Shown: positions 1 to 9,468, counted from the stretch's first letter. The stretch: 64,000 bases of DNA from Paraburkholderia caballeronis (GCF_900104845.1 NZ_FNSR01000002.1:1426001-1490000); one strand, 5' to 3'. Numbers and translations: made by a program. The notes: generated from the sequence alone by a model not told the origin.

Positions 1-244
1 CGACCGTGGTTGCGCCGGTGTTGATGTTCGCGAAGTGGGTGACGGTCTTGTACGTGATGCCGGTCTGCAATGCCGAGCCGTTGACGAGGAAGTCGACGGT
101 CGGGCCGCCGGCTATCGCGTGAACGAAATGGATCTCGGGGTTTTGCAGGCCGAGTTCCTTGCCGACATCGTCGCTGCCTCCGCCGCATGCGGCGAGCAGC
201 GCGGCCGCGCCTGCGAGCGCGGCGATCGTGCGAATCATCTTCAT
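1..244 (-). CDS. DUF4397-like lipoprotein, 3' end outside window
   Basis: The gene runs leftward and is cut by the window edge, so only the first 81 residues are visible. They begin with a lipoprotein signal: a short basic start, an Ala/Leu-rich core and a lipobox LAAC at residues 17-20, then a Gly/Ser linker. This predicts a lipid-anchored envelope protein. The mature part reads FVHAIAGGPTVDFLVNG, which resembles the start of a DUF4397 beta domain (HA...P.VDVYVNG). The start at 244 is chosen because a purine-rich GGTGGAAGAG lies immediately upstream. Function is unknown; the family assignment is from memory on a short stretch. Confidence 0.72.
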   Translation of the reverse strand, partial: MKMIRTIAALAGAAALLAACGGGSDDVGKELGLQNPEIHFVHAIAGGPTVDFLVNGSALQTGITYKTVTHFANINTGATTV

Positions 245-745
245 CTCTTCCACCTCATCGAAAGTCGGGCAAGGCGCCCGTGCCATCGCGGCGGCTGCGC
301 GTCTTTGACGCACGGTCGACGACGTCTGTCGGGTCCGCCGCGGCTCCTGTTGTCCGGCCCGGCGCGGGCGTTCGACGCGCGGTGGGGACGCCTGCAGTCA
401 GCAATCGCTGTGCCGCGCTGGATGACGAGCCGGAGAAAAAGGACATGGCGGCCTGGATCGCACAGGCTCTGTGCGGGTCTTCGGGCGAATGCGGAGGATG
501 CGGCATCGCGTGCGCTACGCGCGGCGGCTGCGTATCACGTGGTCGGGGTGTGGTCGGGGTTGGGTCGCGTTTTACAACGTAAGTGGAGCGGTTTTTACGC
601 GGAGTGGAAACCTGTTCATGACGTGTTCGGGTCGCGGTTCCCGCGCGGCTTGCCGCGGTGCATCGATCGCTGCGATCGCTACGATCGCTCGTCGGGACGT
701 AGCCGCGTCAAGTATCGCGAGCCGCCGATGATGCCCGCGCATGAA
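245..745. other. Intergenic region without recognised gene
   Basis: About 500 bases between the lipoprotein start and the end of the LprI-like gene. It must carry the lipoprotein promoter. Open frames here have no recognisable domain and look like shadow frames in high-GC DNA. No convincing hairpin terminator, tRNA or repeat was seen. Confidence 0.5.
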
Positions 746-1162
746 TCATCCGCATGCCGCGGAACGGATCGTATTCGTCATGCGCTGCGTCGCCTTCGTC
801 GCGCACATCGCGACCGCCGCAGGCAGCATCGAGCCGCCGCCCCATTCCGTTTCTGCGGATCGCCTGCATCCGGCGTCGCGCTTGTGCTTCCACACGTCGA
901 TCCTTTTCGCGAGCGCGGACCGGCACGACGTCGAAACGCCGGCCTTCGCATCGACGGCCGACTGCAACGCGTGTTCTGCGACCAGCTGGTCGCGCCACGC
1001 GCAGAAGTTCATGTTGGCCTGCGCGGCGTCGCAGTTCGACAGCATCGCGCGGACTTCGCTCGCGGGCAATCCGCTGCGCTGCGCGAGTTCGTCGGCGGGA
1101 TCGAATGGCGACGCGAGCGCGGTTGTGGAAGCGAGTGCAAGCAGCAGCAACGAACGTTTCAT
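746..1162 (-). CDS. LprI/DUF1311-like small secreted protein
   Basis: 138 residues. Residues 1-18 form a clean signal peptide (MKRSLLLLALASTTALAS), so the product is exported to the periplasm. The mature part has conserved-looking Cys and aromatic residues (SNCDAAQANMNFCAWRDQL) of the kind seen in the LprI/DUF1311 lysozyme-inhibitor-like family. A longer reading frame exists upstream, but the start at 1162 is preferred because AGAGGCGG lies just before it and the signal peptide then starts at residue 1. It lies 37 bases downstream of phaG on the same strand and may be read through from the antiporter operon. Lysozyme inhibition is only a family-level guess. Confidence 0.7.
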   Translation of the reverse strand: MKRSLLLLALASTTALASPFDPADELAQRSGLPASEVRAMLSNCDAAQANMNFCAWRDQLVAEHALQSAVDAKAGVSTSCRSALAKRIDVWKHKRDAGCRRSAETEWGGGSMLPAAVAMCATKATQRMTNTIRSAACG

Positions 1163-1199
1163 CGGCCGCCTCTGCATCCGCGCGCGGCTACACGCGAAG

Positions 1200-1574
1200 T
1201 CATGAACGCGCGTCGCCAGCGTCGCGCGGCGCCTCGTCGCCGTCATCCAGCGCCGGCCGCCCGCGCGTCGCGCGCCACAGCGACACGCGTTGCTGGATGC
1301 CCGCCTTCGCGAGCATGTGCGCGCTGATCGGCGCGGTCAGGAACAGGAATGCCGGAATCAGCACTTCGTGCAGGCTCGTCAGTTCGCGCAGCGACGAGAA
1401 GTGCACGACCGACGCGAGCACGACGCCGCCGACGCCGAGCGTCGTCGATTTCGTCGGCCCGTGCAGCCGCATGAAAAAGTCCGGCAGGCGCGCGAGGCCG
1501 ATCGCGCCGATCAGCGTGAACAGGCTGCCGGTCAACAGCAGCACGCAGACGATCGCTTCGATCACGGTGTCCAT
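1200..1574 (-). CDS. phaG: Pha/Mrp-type cation/proton antiporter subunit G
   Basis: 124 residues, the usual size of MnhG/MrpG/PhaG. Three hydrophobic segments are visible, with the family's characteristic GAIGLARLPDFFMRLHGPTKSTTLG stretch (seen in pieces around residues 23-47). It is the last gene of the leftward phaAB-C-D-E-F-G operon and starts 13 bases after phaF ends. The subunit is part of the inner-membrane complex that exchanges Na+ or K+ for protons, used in alkaline and salt adaptation. Which cation it carries cannot be told from sequence. Confidence 0.93.
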   Translation of the reverse strand: MDTVIEAIVCVLLLTGSLFTLIGAIGLARLPDFFMRLHGPTKSTTLGVGGVVLASVVHFSSLRELTSLHEVLIPAFLFLTAPISAHMLAKAGIQQRVSLWRATRGRPALDDGDEAPRDAGDARS

Positions 1575-1587
1575 AGGCGAGCCCCGT

Positions 1588-1863
1588 TCAGTTCAGTTCG
1601 ATGATGTCGCCGCGCTGCAGATACTTCGTCAGCGCGACGGTGCCGACGAAGCCCGTCACCGCGATCAGCAGTGCGATCTCGAAGAACAGCGTCGAGCGCA
1701 ACTGGATGCCGTACACGACGATCAGCGCGATCGCGTTCACGTTCAGCGTGTCCAGCGCGAGGATGCGGTCCGGCAGCGACGGGCCGCGCACGAGCCGCAC
1801 GACGGTCAGCAGGAAGGCTGCGCCGAGCAGCGCGTACGAAACCGGAATCACGGCGGCTAACAT
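1588..1863 (-). CDS. phaF: Pha/Mrp-type antiporter subunit F
   Basis: 91 residues with three predicted membrane helices. The central VRLVRGPSLPDRILALDTLN segment is the MrpF/PhaF signature. The start overlaps the last codons of phaE by 7 bases, so the two genes are probably translationally coupled. It is a small structural subunit of the multi-protein antiporter encoded by this operon. Confidence 0.93.
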   Translation of the reverse strand: MLAAVIPVSYALLGAAFLLTVVRLVRGPSLPDRILALDTLNVNAIALIVVYGIQLRSTLFFEIALLIAVTGFVGTVALTKYLQRGDIIELN

Positions 1864-2351
1864 GTGAAGATCTCCATCAGCGGGGCTTCATAGCGGGTCT
1901 TGATCAGCGCGACGAGTTCCGCTTCGTCGTCGAGGTCGAGCACGTGGACCATCAGCTGCGTGCGGTCGTCGCTCAGTTCCGCGCACAGCGTGCCGGGGCT
2001 CAGCGACACGATGCCGATCAGCGCGGTCAGCGCGATCTCATGGGTGCTGTCGAGCGGCACGTGGATGAACGCGGGGCGCAGCCGCCGCGTCGGGCCGAGC
2101 ACGAGCAGCGCGACCTGCACGTTCGCGACGACGATGTCGATCAGCACGTGCGCGGCGAGCCGCAGCAGCAGCCACGGATGGCCGAAGCGCACCGGCGCGA
2201 GCCACAGCCCCTCGCCGACGAAGAACGAGATCGCGCAGCCGAGCACCGCGCCGAGCAGCACGTTGCCGGGCGACACGTCGTTCGCGAGCAGCAGCCAGCC
2301 GATCAGCAGCACGACGGTGAGCCACGGGTGCGGGAAAAGCCGTTTCAGCAT
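1857..2351 (-). CDS. phaE: Pha/Mrp-type antiporter subunit E
   Basis: 164 residues, normal for MrpE/PhaE. Two or three N-terminal hydrophobic helices are followed by a soluble domain with the typical ...SLSPGTLCAEL... segment (about residues 118-128) and a C-terminal HVLDLDDE region. It starts 3 bases after phaD stops. It is a subunit of the inner-membrane cation/proton antiporter and needs the other Pha proteins to function. Confidence 0.93.
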   Translation of the reverse strand: MLKRLFPHPWLTVVLLIGWLLLANDVSPGNVLLGAVLGCAISFFVGEGLWLAPVRFGHPWLLLRLAAHVLIDIVVANVQVALLVLGPTRRLRPAFIHVPLDSTHEIALTALIGIVSLSPGTLCAELSDDRTQLMVHVLDLDDEAELVALIKTRYEAPLMEIFTC

Positions 2352-2354
2352 CGG

Positions 2355-4070
2355 TCATCTCCGGGCATGCAGCACCGCGTCCACATACGCGGTGCGGTCG
2401 AACAACTGCGTCGCGGTCGCGTCGAGGTAACGCTTCAGCGGCCCCGCGCCGATCGTGATCGCGACGACGCCCGCGAGCAGCAGCGCGCACGCGACGAGCT
2501 TCATGCTGCTGGCGGGCGGGGGCGCGGGCAGCGTGGACGGCGACCTGGGCGGCGCGTTCGCGTAGCCGAACGACGCGGGGATCGCCCACAGGATGCGGGT
2601 GCCGGCGCGGCTCATCGCGACGATCAGCAACAGGCCCGACACGAGCACGGCGGTCCACAGCACGGGCGCGCGCGCGAGCGGCGTCGCGGCGAGCACCATC
2701 GCCTTGCCGAGAAAGCCCGACAGCGGCGGCAGCCCGACCGCGCCGAGCGATGCGAAGAGCAGCAGCAGCGCGGCGGCGGTCGAAGGTTGCGCGGCGGCGG
2801 GGCCGGTGGCAGCCGTGACAGCGGCGACGGCGGGCCGCCCGGCCACGGCGGTGTCGATGGATGCGGCGGCGGGTTCGACGGGCTGGGATGTACCGACGGC
2901 CGCGGCCGCCGCCGCGCCCGCATCGAAAACCGGCGCCGTCACCGCGACAGGCAATACACGGCGCGGCTCAAGCTCGTCCGCCGCCTCGGGCGTCTGCGGC
3001 TGTGCTTCCACGACGTCCGCGAGCAGGAACAGCGCGGCCGTGCACAGCGTCGTGCTGACGAGGTAATACAGCAGCGCGCTCCACGCGCCGACGCTCTGCA
3101 TCGACACCGCCGCGATCAGCAGCCCGACCGACACCAGCACGACATAACCGGTCGTCGCCTTCAGGCTCTGCACCGCGAGCGAGCCGAGCGCGCCGAACCC
3201 GATCGTCGCGATCGCGAGCCACCACGCCCAGCCGTTCATGAAACCGTCGAGCAGCCCGTGCGCGGCGCCGAACACGAGCGCATCGCAGCGGAGCATCGCG
3301 TACACGCCGACCTTCGTCATCACCGCGAACAGCGCGGCGACCGGCCCGATCGCGCTGCGATACGCCTGCGGCAGCCAGAACGACATCGGGAACAGCGCGG
3401 CCTTCAGCCCGAACACGAGCATCAGCATCGTGCCGGCGAAGGTCGCGAGCGGCAGCGTGTCCGCGTGGTCGCGCGCGAGCTGCGCGAGCCGTTCGCCGGC
3501 GTCGGCCATGTTCAGCGTGCCGGTCACGCCGTACAGCACGCCGAGCGCGATCAGGAAGAACGACGAGCCCGCGAGGTTCAGCACCAGGTAATGCAGCCCG
3601 TTGCGCACGCGCATCCGGCCGCCGCCGTGCAGCAGCAGCGCATACGACGCGATCAGCAGCAGCTCGAAGAACACGAACAGGTTGAACAGGTCGCCCGCGA
3701 CGAACGCGCCGTTCAATCCCATCAACTGGAACTGGAACAGCGGGCCGAAGTGGCGGCCGCGCAGCGCGTCGACGGCGCTCGTGCCGAGCGTGCAGCAGCA
3801 CGCGAGCAACGCGGTCAGCGCGAGCATCAGCGCGCCGAGCCGGTCGAGCTGCAGCACGATGCCGAACGGCGCGGGCCAGTGGCCGGGCGCGTACACCGCG
3901 ATGTCGCCGGCCGCCGCGCGCGACCACAGCCACGCGGCGACCGGCAGCAGCGCGAGCGTCGCGATCACGTGGATCGCGTGTTGCAGCCGCCGCGCGCGCG
4001 CCGGCAGCGCGATCATCGCGCCCGCCGCGACGAGCGGGATCAGCACCGGAAGGAGCAGGCCGTGATTCAT
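2355..4070 (-). CDS. phaD: Pha/Mrp-type antiporter subunit D with Ala-rich insertion
   Basis: 571 residues. It belongs to the NuoN/MrpD proton-translocating family, recognisable by many membrane helices and motifs such as GLNGAFVAGDLFNLFVFFE and GLKAALFPMSFWLP with charged residues inside helices. The start at 4070 overlaps the phaC stop (ATGA), indicating translational coupling. Oddity: between two helices near the C-terminus, roughly residues 360-440, is a long Ala/Pro/Val-rich linker. This makes the protein longer than the roughly 500 residues usual for the family. The conserved helix after it (GLPPLSGFLGKAMVLA) is intact, so the protein is probably functional. Confidence 0.93.
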   Translation of the reverse strand: MNHGLLLPVLIPLVAAGAMIALPARARRLQHAIHVIATLALLPVAAWLWSRAAAGDIAVYAPGHWPAPFGIVLQLDRLGALMLALTALLACCCTLGTSAVDALRGRHFGPLFQFQLMGLNGAFVAGDLFNLFVFFELLLIASYALLLHGGGRMRVRNGLHYLVLNLAGSSFFLIALGVLYGVTGTLNMADAGERLAQLARDHADTLPLATFAGTMLMLVFGLKAALFPMSFWLPQAYRSAIGPVAALFAVMTKVGVYAMLRCDALVFGAAHGLLDGFMNGWAWWLAIATIGFGALGSLAVQSLKATTGYVVLVSVGLLIAAVSMQSVGAWSALLYYLVSTTLCTAALFLLADVVEAQPQTPEAADELEPRRVLPVAVTAPVFDAGAAAAAAVGTSQPVEPAAASIDTAVAGRPAVAAVTAATGPAAAQPSTAAALLLLFASLGAVGLPPLSGFLGKAMVLAATPLARAPVLWTAVLVSGLLLIVAMSRAGTRILWAIPASFGYANAPPRSPSTLPAPPPASSMKLVACALLLAGVVAITIGAGPLKRYLDATATQLFDRTAYVDAVLHARR

Positions 4071-4399
4071 TCGGCGCGCGGCTCTTTGCCGTTCACGTGG
4101 TCGGTGCCGTTCAGCGCGAGCGAGCGCAGCGCGAGCACCACGCAGAACGCGGTCATCGCGAAGCCGATCACGATCGCGGTCAGCACCAGCGCCTGCGGCA
4201 CCGGGTCCGCCTGGCCCGCGCCTGCGCCGGCCATCGGCGGGCGGCCGGTCGTGAGCCGCCCCATGCCGAGCAGGAACAGGTTGATCGCATACGAGAACAG
4301 CGTGACCCCGAAGATCACCGGCAGCATGCGCGCGGCGAGCAGCAGGTAGAGCCCGCACGCGCACAGCACGCCGACCGTCACGGCATAAGCGGCTTCCAT
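4067..4399 (-). CDS. phaC: Pha/Mrp-type antiporter subunit C
   Basis: 110 residues, NuoK/MrpC-like, with three hydrophobic helices and the typical FGVTLFSYAINLFLLGMGR segment (about residues 30-48). Its start codon overlaps the phaAB stop by one base (TGATG) and its stop overlaps the phaD start, so the three genes are tightly coupled. It is a small membrane subunit of the cation/proton antiporter. Confidence 0.94.
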   Translation of the reverse strand: MEAAYAVTVGVLCACGLYLLLAARMLPVIFGVTLFSYAINLFLLGMGRLTTGRPPMAGAGAGQADPVPQALVLTAIVIGFAMTAFCVVLALRSLALNGTDHVNGKEPRAE

Positions 4400-7218
4400 C
4401 AGCTTTTCTCCACGGATTGCAGGTTCTTGTCGCGCACGCCGAGGTGCGACACGATCGTCAGCGTCGTGCCGACCACCGCGCCGAACACGCCGAGATCGAA
4501 CAGCATCGCGGTGCTCAGTTCGATCTCGCCGACGAGCGGCAGATGCAGATGCCCGAACGCGCTCGTCAGGAACGGGTAGCCGAACGCGAGGCTGCCGAGC
4601 CCGGTCAGCGCCGCGCACAGGATGCCGAGCCCCGCGAGCGACCGGTAATTGATGCGGATGCGCGACTCGGTCCACAGCACGCCGCTCGCGACGTACTGCA
4701 ACAGCAGCGCGATCGACGCGACGAGCGCCGCGACGAAGCCGCCGCCCGGCAGGTTGTGGCCGCGCAGGAACACGAATACGGCGACGAGCGCGGTGAGCGG
4801 CAGCATCAGCCGCGCGAGGATCGCGAGCAGCAGCGGATGCGACTGCGACGACCACGGCAGCCCGCGCGGACCGGTCTTCGGCGCGGCGAGCCGCAGCCCG
4901 CGCAGCAGCGCCTTCACCGCGAGGCCCGCGACGACCAGCACCGAGATTTCGACCAGCGTGTCGAAGCCGCGGAAGTCCACGAGGATCACGTTCACGACGT
5001 TGTGGCCGCCGCTGCCGCCGAGCGCGTTCGCGAGGAAGTACGGCGCGATGCCGGGCAGCGGCGCGCGCGTCAGCACCGCGTACGCGACGCCGCCGACCAG
5101 CGCGCCGCCCGCGATCGCGAGCGCCGCGTTGCGGATGCGCGCGGCGGCCGGGTCCGGCGCGCGCTGCACGGCCGGCAGGAAATACAGCGCGAGCACGAGC
5201 AGCAGCACCGTGACGATCTCGACGGAAATCTGCGTCAGCGCGAGGTCGGGCGCGGAGAACCGCGCGAACGCGAGCGTGACGAGCAGCCCGCAACTGCCGA
5301 GCAGCACGATCGCGACGAGCAGGGTCGCGCGCGCGAGCACGACGCCGATCGCGAGCGCCGCGAGCAGCGCGAGCCCGGCCAGCGTGACCGGGTCCGCCGG
5401 CATGCGCGGCGCGGGGCCGGCGAACGGCGCGAGCGCGCTCAGCGCGAGGCCGGGCACGACGAGCATCGCGCCGATCATCCACGCGAGGTATGACGGCAGC
5501 GAGCCGCTCTCGAACAGCCGCACGAGCGGGCGCGCGGCGCGTTCGAGCCGCCCCACGAACACGTCGAAGCCTTCGCTCGCGTTGAACTCGGACAGCAGCG
5601 AGCGGTGCCGGCGGAACGCGTCGCGGCGGAAGGCGAACAGCAGCACGCCGGCCGCGAACGACACGACGCTCATCGTCAGCGGCGCGTTCACGCCGTGCCA
5701 CAGGCTCAGGCTGTAGTCGGGCGGCGGGCCGCCCAGCGTGACGCGCGCGGCCGCTTCGAGCATCGTGCCGATCGTGAACTGCGGAAAGAGGCCGATCAGC
5801 AGGCACACCACGACGAGGATCTCGACCGGCAGCTTCATGAAGCGAGGCGGCTCGTGCGGCGGGAACTGCGGCAGGTCGCGCGGCGTCGCGCCGTCGAAGA
5901 ACACGCCGTACACGAAGCGCAGCGAATACGCGACCGACAGCGCGGTCGCGCACAGCGCGAGCGTCGGGATCACCCAGTTGAACTCGCCGAGCAGCCCTTG
6001 CGCGAGCGTCTCGCCGAAGAACATCTCCTTGCTCAGGAAGCCGTTCAGCAGCGGCACGCCGGCCATCGCGAGCGACGCGACGATCGCGAGCAGCGCCGTG
6101 TGCGGCATGTAGCGCCGCAGCCCGCGCAACTGACCGAGGTCGCGCGTGCCGGTCTCGTGGTCGATGATGCCGGCCGCCATGAACAGCGACGCCTTGAACA
6201 CCGCATGGTTGATCGTATGGAACAGCGCGGCGACCGTCGATAGCTGCGTGTCGAGCCCGAACAGCAGCATGATGAGGCCGAGGTGGCTGATCGTCGAATA
6301 CGCGAGCAGCCCCTTCAGGTCGCGCTGCACGAGCGCCATCGCCGCGCCGCCCGCGAGCGTGACGAGGCCGGTGAGGCTCACGATGTAGAACCATTCGTCG
6401 GTGCCGTCGAGCACCGGGTACAGCCGCGCGAGCAGGAACACGCCGGCCTTCACCATCGTCGCCGAGTGCAGGTACGCGGACACCGGCGTCGGCGCGGACA
6501 TCGCGTGCGGCAGCCAGAAGTGGAACGGGAACTGCGCGGACTTCGTGAACGCGGCGAACAGGATCAGCAGCAGCATCGCCGGATACAGCGGGTCGTGCTG
6601 CACGCGGCCTGCCTGCGCGAGCACGTCGGCCAGTTCGAGGCTGCCGCAGATATGGCCGAGCAGCAGCACGCCCGCGAGCAGCGCGAGCCCGCCGGCCGCG
6701 GTGATCGAGAGCGACATCCGCGCGCCGCGCCGCGCGTCCGCGCGCGCCGGCCAGAAGCCGATCAGCAGGAACGACACGACGCTCGTCAGCTCCCAGAAGA
6801 TCGCGAGCAGCAGTAGGTTGTCCGACAGCACGAGGCCCAGCATTGAGCCCATGAACAGCAGCAACAGCACGTAGAGGCGCGGCAGCGACTCGCTGTTCGC
6901 GAGGTAGTAGCGCGCATAGACGAACACGAGCAGGCCGATCGCGAGCACCAGCAGCGCGAACAGGTACGACAGGCCGTCGAGCCGCAGCCCGATCGTGAGA
7001 CCGAGGCCCGGCACCCAGGGCCGCCGCCATGCGAGCACGCCGGCCGCGGGCATCCCGACGCGCTCGCTGATGAGCAGCCCGAGGCCGACGAGCGGTGCGG
7101 CGAACGCGAACCACGGGCTCAGCGCGCGCACCCGCACGCCGTCCGGCATCGCGAACATCGCGGCCGCGATGAGCGCCGCCGCGACGAACGGAAGGGCGAT
7201 GAGCAGGGGCAGGGTCAT
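4399..7218 (-). CDS. phaAB: Fused Pha/Mrp-type antiporter subunit A/B
   Basis: 939 residues. The N-terminal two thirds are NuoL/MrpA-like with many membrane helices and motifs such as FWELTSVVSFLLIGFW, HSATMVKAGVFLLARL and TINHAVFKASLFMAAG (ion-translocating helices with conserved Lys/His/Glu). The C-terminal part is the MrpB domain (RGHNLPGGGFVAALVASIALL), so A and B are one polypeptide, as in Pha-type systems. The start at 7218 is preferred over a 62-residue longer form: the extension is Arg-rich and non-conserved, and ACGGAGAC sits before 7218. This is the first gene of the leftward antiporter operon, so the promoter should lie in 7219-7490. Confidence 0.94.
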   Translation of the reverse strand: MTLPLLIALPFVAAALIAAAMFAMPDGVRVRALSPWFAFAAPLVGLGLLISERVGMPAAGVLAWRRPWVPGLGLTIGLRLDGLSYLFALLVLAIGLLVFVYARYYLANSESLPRLYVLLLLFMGSMLGLVLSDNLLLLAIFWELTSVVSFLLIGFWPARADARRGARMSLSITAAGGLALLAGVLLLGHICGSLELADVLAQAGRVQHDPLYPAMLLLILFAAFTKSAQFPFHFWLPHAMSAPTPVSAYLHSATMVKAGVFLLARLYPVLDGTDEWFYIVSLTGLVTLAGGAAMALVQRDLKGLLAYSTISHLGLIMLLFGLDTQLSTVAALFHTINHAVFKASLFMAAGIIDHETGTRDLGQLRGLRRYMPHTALLAIVASLAMAGVPLLNGFLSKEMFFGETLAQGLLGEFNWVIPTLALCATALSVAYSLRFVYGVFFDGATPRDLPQFPPHEPPRFMKLPVEILVVVCLLIGLFPQFTIGTMLEAAARVTLGGPPPDYSLSLWHGVNAPLTMSVVSFAAGVLLFAFRRDAFRRHRSLLSEFNASEGFDVFVGRLERAARPLVRLFESGSLPSYLAWMIGAMLVVPGLALSALAPFAGPAPRMPADPVTLAGLALLAALAIGVVLARATLLVAIVLLGSCGLLVTLAFARFSAPDLALTQISVEIVTVLLLVLALYFLPAVQRAPDPAAARIRNAALAIAGGALVGGVAYAVLTRAPLPGIAPYFLANALGGSGGHNVVNVILVDFRGFDTLVEISVLVVAGLAVKALLRGLRLAAPKTGPRGLPWSSQSHPLLLAILARLMLPLTALVAVFVFLRGHNLPGGGFVAALVASIALLLQYVASGVLWTESRIRINYRSLAGLGILCAALTGLGSLAFGYPFLTSAFGHLHLPLVGEIELSTAMLFDLGVFGAVVGTTLTIVSHLGVRDKNLQSVEKS

Positions 7219-7494
7219 TCGGCTGTCTCCGTAGGCCCGGCTTCGGCCGGCAGCTGCGCGTATTCGCGGGGATTGGCGCAACGCGCCGTGCGGCGCGCTG
7301 CGCGGCGTGTCGCGCGGGGTGCGGCGACCTGCCGGGCAACGCATCGGACGACGCATCAGCCCGTGCATCAAGCGGTGCATCAAGCGGCATGGCGGGCTGC
7401 GCAACGGACGCGGCTGTTGCGCAGCCCCCCGATCATAGCCGCATTCGGTGTGCGCAATACAGGGGGAAAGCCGGAAGAGGCGCGGTTTCGCGGG

Positions 7495-8322
7495 TTACGC
7501 CATCTGGCTCAAGGTCTTGCGAAAACGCGCGAGCGACAGCGCGAACAGCGCGCAGCCGATTGCCGCGATCCACAGGAACGGTTGCCACACCACGTCGATG
7601 CCCGCGCCGCGATACAGGATCGCCTCGCCCGACTGCACGAAATGCGTGGTCGGCGCGGCGAGCATGATGGTCTGCACGATCTTCGGCATGCTTTCGCGCG
7701 GCGTGGCGCCGCCGGACAGCATCTGCAGCGGCAGCATCACGAGCACGAGCAGCATCCCGAACTGCGGCATGCTGCGCGCGAGCGTCGCGAGGAAGATGCC
7801 CATCGACGTCGTCGCGAACAGGTACAGCGCGGCGCCGGCGAGAAAGAGCGCGACCGATCCCTCGACCGGCGCCTGCAGCAGCCCGCGCACGACGAACGTC
7901 AGCGACAGGCCAGACGCGACCAGCACGACGAGCCCCACCGACCACACCTTCGCGAGCATGATCCCGATCGGCGTGACCGGCATCACCAGCAGATGCTCGA
8001 TCGTGCCGTGCTCGCGCTCGCGGATCAGCGCGGCGCCGGTCAGGATGATCGACAGCAGCGTCACGTTGTTGATGACCTCCATCACCGAGCCGAACCACGC
8101 CTGGGTGAGATTCGGGTTGAAGCGCATCCGCACCGCGAGATCGACCGGCAACTCGTCCGACGCGCGGTAGCGGTTCACGAACTCGCGCGCTTCGTCGTCG
8201 ATCATCTGCTGGATGTAGCCGCTGCCGGTGAACGCCTGGCTCATCCGCGTCGCGTCGATGTTCAACTGGATCCCGGCCGGCCGCCCGGCGAGCACGTCGC
8301 GTTGCAGGTTCGGCGGGATGTT
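7495..8322 (-). pseudogene. N-terminally truncated yhhJ-like ABC-2 permease
   Basis: The readable frame gives the C-terminal part of an ABC-2 type membrane protein. It has a large extracytoplasmic segment, then EREHGTIEHLLVMPVTPIGIM, which is a hallmark of YhhJ/YbhS-type permeases, and six hydrophobic helices. Intact relatives are about 370 residues; about 100 N-terminal residues, including the first helix, are missing. Homology starts abruptly (DNIPPNLQRDV) directly at the stop codon of the rbbA-like remnant next door, with no spacer and no normal start. A GTG at 8295 could start a 266-residue product. Without its ATPase partner it is unlikely to work. Read as a pseudogene created by deletion. 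Confidence 0.72.
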
Positions 8323-8323
8323 G

Positions 8324-8790
8324 TCAGCGCTCCTGCTTCTTCAGCAGCGCGGCCGTCGCGCCGAGGATCACCGGGTACGCGAGCGCGAGCGGCCCGAACG
8401 CGCCATGCAGGTCCGCGCAACCGAGCCCCTTGCTGAACACGCCGCGGCTGATCGTCAGCATGCAGGCGGCCGGATAGATCTGCCCGATCAGCCGCCCGCC
8501 GCCTTCGAGCGACGACACCGGGTTCAGGAGGCCCGCGAACTGCACGGCCGGCACCATCGCGCCGATCATCGTGAAGAACAGCGCGGCGATCTGGCTTTTC
8601 GTGAAGGTGGACGCGAGCAGGCCGATCGCGGTCGAGCACAGGCTGTACAGCACCGCCGCCGCCGCGAGCGTCCAGAAGCTGCCGATGATCGGCACGCCGA
8701 ACGCGGTGACCGCGAGCAGCGTCATCAGCAGGAAGTTCAGCATCGCGAGCGCGACATACGGCGCCTGCTTGCCGAGCAGGAGTTCGCTTC
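8324..8790 (-). pseudogene. C-terminal remnant of rbbA-like ABC ATPase/permease
   Basis: About 155 residues match the end of RbbA-type proteins (two ABC ATPase domains plus an ABC-2 permease domain, about 900 residues). The recognisable part is SELLLGKQAPYVALAMLNF..., NPVSSLEGGGRLIGQIYP and the terminal LLKKQER before the stop. Everything upstream, including both ATPase domains, is gone; similarity begins suddenly near 8790, after unrelated Arg-rich sequence. It lies directly upstream of the truncated yhhJ-like permease, the normal gene order. Only membrane helices of the permease domain remain. Confidence 0.7.
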
Positions 8791-8795
8791 GGCGG

Positions 8796-9468
8796 CGGCG
8801 GCCCGGTCGCAGCGATGCGCCGTCATGCGTTCGGCGGATGCGGGCCACGCGCCGGGCAGACAATGCGCCGCGCGGCGGTTGGCGCGCGACTGGCGGACGC
8901 GGCCAGGGCGGGCGTCCATCAGCGCGCGTCCGCGCGGCATCGGTCGCGCAGGCCGCAACGACGTCCGCTCAAACCGTGGAGGCCAACGAACGAAGCGCCG
9001 CGCCGCGCGCAAGACGGCGGCCTCGCAACGGCGCGAACGCCACGGCCAGCCGCAGGCCGCCGTTCCGGCCACGCGCCGTCGCCCCTACGGCGGATGGTCG
9101 TTTCCGGTTGACGCTGACGCTCGCTGCTGGGTCGGATCGGGATGGTCATGTCGGGTGCATCGAAAAAGTCGTTGCGGCGGAACTGACGCGATGCCGGCAC
9201 GGATGCGAAGGCCGGTACGATCCTAACGCAGCGCATCAAGACGTGGCCGCAATGCGCACGTGGAGCGCTAACGCAGTCAGGCGGCGTTGCCGGCCGTTCG
9301 AGCGGCGCTTTTGCCGAGCCGTCGCGGCACTGGTACGCCGCTGCGCGAAACGCTGCTAAAGTCGCGGAACAGGGCCGGCGACACGACCGGCGGCTGTCCG
9401 GACGCATGCGTTGCTGGCGTGCGGGAACCCGGGCAGGCAGACGAAGCGCGAGCCGCAAGGAGGCGGTG
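8796..9468. other. Region beyond the rbbA scar, no recognised gene
   Basis: About 670 bases between the rbbA-like remnant and the VOC gene. Frames on both strands are Arg/Ala-rich with no domain I recognise. It may contain the other side of the deletion that removed most of rbbA. The last part must carry the promoter of the VOC gene. Confidence 0.45.

Noticed and set aside
2038..2658. Minus-strand frame overlapping the phaD/phaE junction
   Set aside because: Arg/Ala-rich translation in the wrong frame of real genes.
1671..4349. Very long plus-strand frame (about 890 codons) opposite the antiporter genes
   Set aside because: Composed almost entirely of Arg, Gln, Asp and His; a shadow frame produced by high-GC codon bias opposite phaD, phaE and phaF.
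7310..7400. Short repeats (GCATCAAGCGGT-like) upstream of phaAB
   Set aside because: Only two or three imperfect short copies; too few and too irregular to be a CRISPR array or a defined repeat.
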